From an uncultured Coriobacteriaceae bacterium (GTDB lineage Bacteria; Actinomycetota; Coriobacteriia; Coriobacteriales; Coriobacteriaceae), in contig CALULH010000015.1 in the NCBI GenBank assembly GCA_944321435.1, positions 1 to 40,381 on the forward strand: 40,381 bases of DNA, given 5' to 3'. Within the stretch, counting starts at the first letter, position 1, and the number at the start of each line of letters is the position of its first letter. A program made the position numbers and the translations under genes. Shown piece after piece: positions 34,339-40,381 of this stretch. The notes under the pieces are model-generated. The model did not search any database, was not told the origin of the DNA, and was given only the letters and a program-made list of their open reading frames with translations.

Positions 34339-35619
34339 TTACTGCTGATCCTCGTAGGCCTGAACCTTGCGGATGACCTGGCGGTTGTACCGCTGCCAGT
34401 CGTTGTCCCACTTGGTGAGGAACGCGTCGACGTCGCCCGACAGGAGCATGGTCTGCACCTGGGCGTCGCACGCCATGGCCGACGGGTACGAGTGGTCCAG
34501 GTAGTCGAGCACCTTCCCCCCCGTGACCCAGTCGGAAACGCCGTCGAACAGCGGGTCGAGTTCGTAGTTGCCCTCGTGGCACGGGATGGCGCGCTGGTCG
34601 TCGATATAGGTCTGCATGTTCTCGGGGTCGCAGAGGAACTTGATGACCTCGTAGGCGGCCTCCTTGTGGGGGCAGGCCTTGGTGACGCACCACTGCAGGT
34701 CGACGCCGGACACCACGATGCGGTCATCGGGGTTGGGCGCAGACGGCATGGGGAACATGCCGACGTTGATCTGATCGTTGGAGCTCAGGATCTGAGGCAC
34801 CGCGAAGCTGCCGCAGGGGTACATGGCGCTCTCGCCGTTGGCGAAGTTGATGCAGGCGTCGTTGTAGCTGTAGGCGAACGGGCCCTCCTCCGCGTAGTCG
34901 AGAAGCTCGAGCATCTTCTCGGCGGGCTCGGCGTAGTAGTCGGCGAACTTGGCCTCGCCGGCGTTGACCTGACGGGCGAGGTCGGCGGGCACCAGGTTGG
35001 TGGTGATGGAGTTCCACGGCGAGAGGATCGTCCAGGTGTCGAGGTAGCCCAGGTAGATGGGAAGGATACCCTCGGACTGGATCTGCTTGAACAGGGCGAT
35101 CATCTCGTCCCAGGTGGTCGGGATCTCCCAGCCGTGCTCCTCGAACATGTCGACGTTGTAGAGCATGCCGGCGGCGTTGGCCACATAGGGAACGCCGTAG
35201 ATGCCGTCCATGGGCACGTAGGTGATGCTCTTCAGGATCTCCGTGTAAGCATCCGACACGTCGGAGAGGCCCGGGTAGTCGGACACGTCGGCGAGGATGT
35301 CGGAGTCGACGAAGCTCGCGTAGTCGCCGTCGCCGCCGATGCCGATGATGTCGGGGTAGTTCTCGCGGACGAAGCGCGTCTTCATGATGGTGACGGCGTC
35401 GTTGGGGCAGGTGAAGTTGAGGTAGATGTCATCGTGCGTAGCGTTGAACTTCTCAGCCAGCTCCTGGAAGATGTTGACGGCCTCCTGCTTGTAGCAGACA
35501 ACCTCCACCTCCACCTTGCCGTCGCTCCGCTCGGTGGAGCAGCCGGGGAGCGCAGCCGCTGCCGCAGCCGCAGCGCCCAAGCCCAAGAGGGAGCGGCGCG
35601 ATATAGCTTTGTTCAGCAT
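34339..35619 (-). CDS. Sugar ABC transporter substrate-binding lipoprotein
   Basis: Captures the sugar outside the membrane and hands it to the two permeases. The 426-residue product begins MLNKAISRRSLLGLGAAAAA and continues to a lipobox ALPGC, so it is a lipoprotein; the RR-S-LLG pattern suggests export by the Tat path. The mature part has the extracellular solute-binding type 1 fold (VEVVCYKQEAVNIFQELAEKFN at its start). The ribosome site AGAGGAG precedes the ATG. Neighbours are the ATPase gene 20 bp upstream and the permeases downstream. Confidence 0.93.
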   Translation of the reverse strand: MLNKAISRRSLLGLGAAAAAAAALPGCSTERSDGKVEVEVVCYKQEAVNIFQELAEKFNATHDDIYLNFTCPNDAVTIMKTRFVRENYPDIIGIGGDGDYASFVDSDILADVSDYPGLSDVSDAYTEILKSITYVPMDGIYGVPYVANAAGMLYNVDMFEEHGWEIPTTWDEMIALFKQIQSEGILPIYLGYLDTWTILSPWNSITTNLVPADLARQVNAGEAKFADYYAEPAEKMLELLDYAEEGPFAYSYNDACINFANGESAMYPCGSFAVPQILSSNDQINVGMFPMPSAPNPDDRIVVSGVDLQWCVTKACPHKEAAYEVIKFLCDPENMQTYIDDQRAIPCHEGNYELDPLFDGVSDWVTGGKVLDYLDHSYPSAMACDAQVQTMLLSGDVDAFLTKWDNDWQRYNRQVIRKVQAYEDQQ

Positions 35620-35639
35620 ATAAGTGCTCCTCTTCTGCG

Positions 35640-36755
<1,116 letters not shown>

Positions 36756-36822
36756 GCACAGCTCCTTCCGTGTGCCCGTCCGCGCCTGCGCTCGCGGCGG
36801 GCAAACTTGTAACGTGGCTTTC

Positions 36823-36828
36823 ATTCTA
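36823..36828 (-). promoter_or_regulatory. -10 box of the alpha-galactoside operon
   Basis: TAGAAT on the minus strand lies about 70 bp ahead of the ATPase gene. No good -35 is seen at 17 bp, which fits a promoter that needs an activator such as the divergent AraC-type protein. Confidence 0.4.
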
Positions 36829-36882
36829 TGTTCCATTTTTTGACTGATTATGCTAATTAAGATATACAAACTACCATATTGC

Positions 36883-36984
36883 GTGTTTTACCAGGTAGTT
36901 AGCGAGTGTATTCCCGCATGCTCTTTGACCGTAATCGGCAAACGGTTGGTTTTGCGGCGGCAACGGTATTACGGTGTTTACCAG
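36883..36984 (+). promoter_or_regulatory. Direct repeats in the divergent regulatory region
   Basis: GTGTTTTACCAG (36883-36894) and GTGTTTACCAG (36974-36984) are near-identical and 91 bp apart. Both lie in the AT-rich gap between the operon and the AraC gene. They could be half-sites for the AraC-type activator. This 442-bp gap is clearly lower in G+C than the rest of the window. Confidence 0.35.
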
Positions 36985-37029
36985 CGAGAATATTGTTGTT
37001 TTGACTCTGTGGCGCATATTGGAAACAGA

Positions 37030-37035
37030 TATAAT
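37030..37035 (+). promoter_or_regulatory. -10 box for the AraC gene
   Basis: A perfect TATAAT in the AT-rich gap, 160 bp ahead of the AraC-type gene. TTGACT at 37001 is 23 bp upstream, too far for a standard pair. The resulting leader would contain the palindrome at 37089-37128. Confidence 0.4.
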
Positions 37036-37088
37036 GGTTTCAAATAGCATGCTTATATATTCCTGATTGGAACTATTTAAGCATATAC

Positions 37089-37128
37089 TTATATCATTAA
37101 GCGCCTTATGAAGCGTTTAATGATATAA
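37089..37128. promoter_or_regulatory. 16-bp-stem palindrome upstream of the AraC gene
   Basis: TTATATCATTAAGCGC pairs with GCGTTTAATGATATAA through 16 pairs (one G-T) around an 8-nt loop. The 12-bp outer arms are perfect. It lies 70 bp ahead of the AraC gene. It may be an operator for autoregulation or an RNA structure in the leader; no T run follows in either direction. Confidence 0.55.
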
Positions 37129-37197
37129 ATATGGACTATCCAAGGATAATCCTGCGCACGTACCGTTCTTCCCTTACGCGCCGACTAAGGAGCCCCC

Positions 37198-38052
37198 ATG
37201 CATTTCCACGAGCTTGAATTCTCCACGTTCCCCAACGAGAACTTCGTGGACCTCATGCCCTACCAATACGGCCGCGAATACTGCGAGCCAGGGCATGCCT
37301 TCGGTCCGGCGCGGCGCAGCCATTACCTGTTCCACTACATCATCACCGGTAAGGGAACCCTCATCTCAACCGACCCCAGCGGCACCAAGCACACCTACTC
37401 CCTGAGCGGCGGCGAGGGCTTTCTCATCTACCCCGGGCAAATCAACACCTATGTAGCCGACCTAGAGGATCCCTGGGAGTACATCTGGATCGAGTTCGAC
37501 GGCATCCGCGTAAAGGAGGCGCTCGAACTTGTCGGCTTCTCGCAAAACGCGCCCGTCTACCGATCTCAGGACCCGGTGAACCGCCAGGCCATGGAAAACG
37601 AGATGCGCTACCTGGTGGGCCACCGCGACGTGAGCGCCATGCACCTTATCGGGCACACTTACTTGTTTCTCGACTACCTGACGCAGTCTGTGGAGTGGCC
37701 CAAGGCATCCACCAACAAGCTGCAGGACTTCTACATCCACGAAGCCCTGTCCTACATCAAGCAGAACTACCAGAACGATATCAGCATCGAGGACATCGCC
37801 AAACAAACCGGGCTCAACCGCAGCTACTTCGGCAAGGTCTTCAAGAGCGTGGTCAAGAAAAGCCCGCAGCAGTACCTCATCAACTACCGCATGAGCCGCG
37901 CCGCGGAGCTGCTCAAGCTCACTACCCTGCCCGTGGGCGACGTGGGCAAGTCGGTGGGCTACCCCAACCAGCTGCACTTCTCGCGCGCGTTCAAAAGCGT
38001 TTACGGCGTCAGCCCGCGAGACTGGCGCAAGGAGCATGCCCGCGGCGCCTAG
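37198..38052 (+). CDS. AraC-family transcriptional regulator (MsmR/RafR-like)
   Basis: A 284-residue regulator. The N-terminal cupin-like sugar-sensing part has HYIITGKGTL and GGEGFLIYPGQINTYVAD (residues 45-95). The C-terminal part holds two HTH motifs: ISIEDIAKQTGLNRSYFGKVFK and VGDVGKSVGYPNQLHFSRAFKS, ending YGVSPRDWR. It is divergent from the alpha-galactoside operon, so it most likely senses raffinose, melibiose or galactose and activates that operon. The ATG has AAGGAG upstream. It ends 21 bp from the convergent lipase-like gene. Confidence 0.92.
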   Translation: MHFHELEFSTFPNENFVDLMPYQYGREYCEPGHAFGPARRSHYLFHYIITGKGTLISTDPSGTKHTYSLSGGEGFLIYPGQINTYVADLEDPWEYIWIEFDGIRVKEALELVGFSQNAPVYRSQDPVNRQAMENEMRYLVGHRDVSAMHLIGHTYLFLDYLTQSVEWPKASTNKLQDFYIHEALSYIKQNYQNDISIEDIAKQTGLNRSYFGKVFKSVVKKSPQQYLINYRMSRAAELLKLTTLPVGDVGKSVGYPNQLHFSRAFKSVYGVSPRDWRKEHARGA

Positions 38053-38073
38053 ACATGCGGGCGCATACGGCGC

Positions 38074-39531
38074 TTACCGGCCTTGGACGAGAAGATCCTC
38101 TGCTGTGGCAGCCTGCATCCAGGCAATATAGGTGTCAGGGTAATGGGCGCACAACAGGCGCGGCACATCCGCGTCCATGATGAGCGTGCGGACGATCTCA
38201 AAGGCCCCCTCCGGCGTGGACACCGAGGCGGGGGTGTCAAACCGCTCCCCTAGACGGGCGACAAGATCGTCGACCGTCGCGCGGTCGCGCGGGTCATACG
38301 CGCTCTCCACGCCCACGTTCTGCGCAAAGCGCTCCCTCATATCGTCGTACAGCCTGCTAAAGGCGGCGTCGCCGGCACCCGGCAGCGCGATATCCTGCCC
38401 GTGCCGACCATAGCCCCATCGCTCCAGCGGCAGCTGGGGCATGAGATCCGCTGGGTTTTGGATGTTGAAGATGCCGGAATACCGGTCCGCATGGATATCG
38501 GGATTGGTGGTAACGGCTGGCGCTGCAAACGTGTAAGCGTACACGGGCAGGCGGGAATCGCCTGCCGCCGACGCTTGCACCCCTGTGGACACGGGCACGA
38601 GAGAGCTTTCCCCGGACGAACCGGAAGGACCGACGCTGACAGCGTACGAGCCCGACGAGGCATTGCCCTGCGCGTATCGATCGAGCAAGCGCGCCGCCAC
38701 GATATTGGCGATCGCCCCGCCACGACTGTGCCCGCAGAGGAGGACTGCGGGCTCGTACCCCGCAGCGCGCTCCTGCTCCACCATGGCCGCAACGCGCTGG
38801 TACAGCTCGTCCGCAGCCTGCGTATAGCCGGTGTGGTCAGCGCTCGGCGCGCCGCCCGCGTGGGCCTCCTGCATCTTGAGGTTGCTGAACCACTCGGCAC
38901 CGTACGAACCGCGCACGGTTGCGAGGATCAGAGTCCTCTCGGCACCATCCACGCTGCGCAGCGACTTTGTTGCCAAAGCGTACGCCGCCACGTCGTTTTC
39001 CTGCGTGACAAAGTCGAGCACCTGGTCAACGATCTCGCTCCGGTATCGGTACGATTCGGTGCAGATGTCCTCAAACCCCAAGGCGGACAGCGCGTCCTCG
39101 GCATACGCCGGAGACGGATTGCCCGCTTGGTAATAGCCTGATTCGGAGTTTGCCAGCGCCGATAATACCGAGCAGGTAGTTGCCAAACCGTGATGGTACA
39201 CGGTCGGGTCCGAGAAGAACCAGTTGTCATCCCAAGAGACCGTCGTAGAAACGGTACCCGCCGCAGCCATGGTTGTGTAGTCGATGGAGACGGTCTGCAC
39301 CGTGCTGGAACCCACGCTGTCTACGGCCTCCTCCTCTGCGTCCAGGCGCGTCTGCCCGGTCACAGGGGCGTCGTAAGCCAGCAGTGCGCCCACGAACCCC
39401 AGGTCGCCGGTGGAGCCAGCGCGCACCGCGGCGCGGTGTCCCAGCGCGACGCAGCCTCCCAGCACGCAGGCCGCAAGCACGGCAAGCGCCAAAAAGCCAA
39501 TCATGCGAAGATGACCGAGCACAGCTGCCAT
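38074..39531 (-). CDS. Lipase (class 3)-like lipoprotein
   Basis: A 485-residue alpha/beta hydrolase. The N-terminus is hydrophobic and ends in a lipobox VLGGC (Cys27), so it should be an exported, membrane-anchored lipoprotein. The nucleophile elbow is GHSRGG in the middle, and later NPADLMPQLP with YGRHG matches the Asp/His part of class 3 lipases. The ATG at 39531 has GGGAGGA upstream; a TTG eight codons earlier is less likely. The substrate, lipid or other ester, is unknown. A possible promoter, TTGTCC-17-TACATA, lies upstream in the gap to the MoaE-like gene. Confidence 0.82.
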   Translation of the reverse strand: MAAVLGHLRMIGFLALAVLAACVLGGCVALGHRAAVRAGSTGDLGFVGALLAYDAPVTGQTRLDAEEEAVDSVGSSTVQTVSIDYTTMAAAGTVSTTVSWDDNWFFSDPTVYHHGLATTCSVLSALANSESGYYQAGNPSPAYAEDALSALGFEDICTESYRYRSEIVDQVLDFVTQENDVAAYALATKSLRSVDGAERTLILATVRGSYGAEWFSNLKMQEAHAGGAPSADHTGYTQAADELYQRVAAMVEQERAAGYEPAVLLCGHSRGGAIANIVAARLLDRYAQGNASSGSYAVSVGPSGSSGESSLVPVSTGVQASAAGDSRLPVYAYTFAAPAVTTNPDIHADRYSGIFNIQNPADLMPQLPLERWGYGRHGQDIALPGAGDAAFSRLYDDMRERFAQNVGVESAYDPRDRATVDDLVARLGERFDTPASVSTPEGAFEIVRTLIMDADVPRLLCAHYPDTYIAWMQAATAEDLLVQGR

Positions 39532-39677
39532 AGACGTCCTCCCACGGCACGCCAACGCGTGAGCGCATTACACCGTATGTAACGCTACCAAAAGACCGGG
39601 ACAAAGCTATGGAGCAAAACTTAGGATTCGCTGAAGGGGTGCATGGCGCCGACGAGCCTGTCAGTGCGTCGATAACG

Positions 39678-40070
39678 TTACCGGTGCTCGATTTCTTTAA
39701 CGCACTCGTTCTTAATGGTCCATACAAGCTGCTGCAGCGCATCGATCACGCGCGGCCTGATATCGCCGCCGATGAGCACGTACATGATATCGTCCCCAAG
39801 GGAGAGCTCTCCCTCGTTGAGCCACACGCGTACGTACCCGATCCCCGGCAACTCCCGCGCAGCGGAAACGGCCGCCTCGACCTTGTCAGGATCGTACGAG
39901 AACGTCATGCCGTGAACTTTGGACCCGTCGTCAATGCCCTGACGCACCTGCTGCTTGGGCGTCTCGCGTACCGTGCCGTTGTGAACGAGATACATGCCGC
40001 AGGCGCGAAAACTGGGGTCCTGCTTGGCCTCGGCAAGCCACTGATCCATGGAGGGGGAAGAAAGGGACAT
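39678..40070 (-). CDS. MoaE-like protein, possibly degenerate
   Basis: A 130-residue protein that resembles the large subunit of molybdopterin synthase: MDQWLAEAK near the start, GTVRETPKQQV near residue 33, and a beta strand IGYVRVWLNEGELSLGDDIMYVLIGGD in the middle. In true MoaE the end reads roughly PIWKKE with an active-site lysine; here the end is KNECVKEIEHR, so that part has changed. No moaD or other molybdenum cofactor gene is nearby. It may be a paralogue with another role. The ATG has GAGGAG upstream and the gene has its own strong promoter. Confidence 0.6.
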   Translation of the reverse strand: MSLSSPSMDQWLAEAKQDPSFRACGMYLVHNGTVRETPKQQVRQGIDDGSKVHGMTFSYDPDKVEAAVSAARELPGIGYVRVWLNEGELSLGDDIMYVLIGGDIRPRVIDALQQLVWTIKNECVKEIEHR

Positions 40071-40090
40071 GGGGACTCCTCGTCAGACAA

Positions 40091-40123
40091 GCGGCGCACA
40101 GGAGAAAAACCCCTGCGCGCCGC
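40091..40123 (-). promoter_or_regulatory. Leader hairpin ahead of the MoaE-like gene
   Basis: GCGGCGCACAGG and CCTGCGCGCCGC form a 12-bp stem with one wobble pair and a 9-nt loop. It lies in the leader, 20 bp before the start codon, and could affect access to the GAGGAG ribosome site. Confidence 0.45.
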
Positions 40124-40143
40124 GCGCACGCTGTTCTCAGTTG

Positions 40144-40171
40144 AGTATAACGTAGATATCAATCCTGCCAA
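40144..40171 (-). promoter_or_regulatory. Promoter of the MoaE-like gene
   Basis: TTGGCA (40166-40171) and TATACT (40144-40149) on the minus strand are 16 bp apart, the best sigma-70-type match in the window. The leader is about 65 nt. From here to 40310 I see no gene. Confidence 0.65.
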
Positions 40172-40310
40172 GCATCACGCAATGCGCGATTGTTGTCGCC
40201 ATTTCAGCTAAAAGTCTGGTCACGCATTGCAATGAACGAATTAGCCCAGCGGAACGTTTCAATTACGAGAGGGGAGTCTAAAAGACTACGTACATGATAC
40301 CCGACGCACG

Positions 40311-40333
40311 AAAAAAGCGCCCCGCGGGGCGCT
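40311..40333 (-). terminator. Terminator after the tRNA
   Basis: AGCGCCCC-GC-GGGGCGCT followed by six T on the minus strand (40311-40333) lies 9 bp after the CCA end of the tRNA, the usual place for a tRNA terminator. Confidence 0.85.
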
Positions 40334-40342
40334 GGTGGCTGC

Positions 40343-40381
40343 TGGTAGCCCGTACCGGATTCGAACCGGTGGCCTCCGCCT
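40343..40381 (-). tRNA. tRNA, 3' part only (identity not visible)
   Basis: The minus strand ends with a T arm ACCGG-TTCGAAT-CCGGT, an acceptor strand ACGGGCT, a discriminator A and an encoded CCA. Before the T arm come a 5-nt variable loop (AGGCC) and an anticodon-stem strand GGCGG. The anticodon lies beyond the window edge, so the amino acid cannot be named. The short variable loop excludes Ser, Leu and Tyr types. Confidence 0.9.

Overview
The window is GC-rich chromosomal DNA (about 65% G+C by eye) with actinobacterial features: long Ala/Gly-rich linkers, ATG-AGGAGG starts and extended -10 promoters. The gene set (phosphoketolase, ECF transporters, MurT/GatD peptidoglycan amidation, PTS parts, alpha-galactoside operon) fits an anaerobic gut member of the Coriobacteriia, most like Collinsella. 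That placement is an inference from gene content and style, not from a search. No phage, insertion sequence or CRISPR array is visible.

Layout. 1-608: broken end of an XRE-type regulator with membrane helices. 754-8137: aspartate-family amino acid genes, with asd and lysC on the minus strand diverging from thrC, thrB and a class I glutamine amidotransferase on the plus strand. 8408-12922: an ECF transporter (ecfT, a double-domain ecfA, two S components) read from a leader that encodes a 25-residue peptide with three consecutive Trp codons followed by a strong terminator, so it is probably a tryptophan transporter under attenuation. 13100-15514: MurT and GatD fused in one protein. 16162-22393: phosphoketolase, a LacI regulator, ribokinase, nucleoside hydrolase and a lone PTS IIB protein, which together read as nucleoside/ribose use feeding the phosphoketolase path. 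22540-27036: metallophosphoesterase, a cytosolic ParB-like/BMP fusion and a CmpB-like membrane protein. 27251-36755: a seven-gene alpha-galactoside operon in the order ATPase, binding lipoprotein, two permeases, alpha-galactosidase, galT, galK, driven from an AT-rich divergent region shared with an AraC regulator (37198-38052). 38074-40070: a lipase-like lipoprotein and a MoaE-like protein. 40343-40381: the 3' part of a tRNA.

The most unusual material is intergenic. Two copies of a roughly 230-bp quasi-palindromic element (3761-3990 and 15860-16091) carry four copies of one motif around a central palindrome. An array of seven direct and four inverted 20-21 bp repeats lies between thrC and thrB (5642-5896). 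Two nested palindromes fill the asd-lysC gap. The nonamer GGCGAGAAG occurs at least 18 times in the window, often in linkers and gaps. The Trp-leader/ECF arrangement and the MurT-GatD fusion are the best candidates for under-described biology among the genes.
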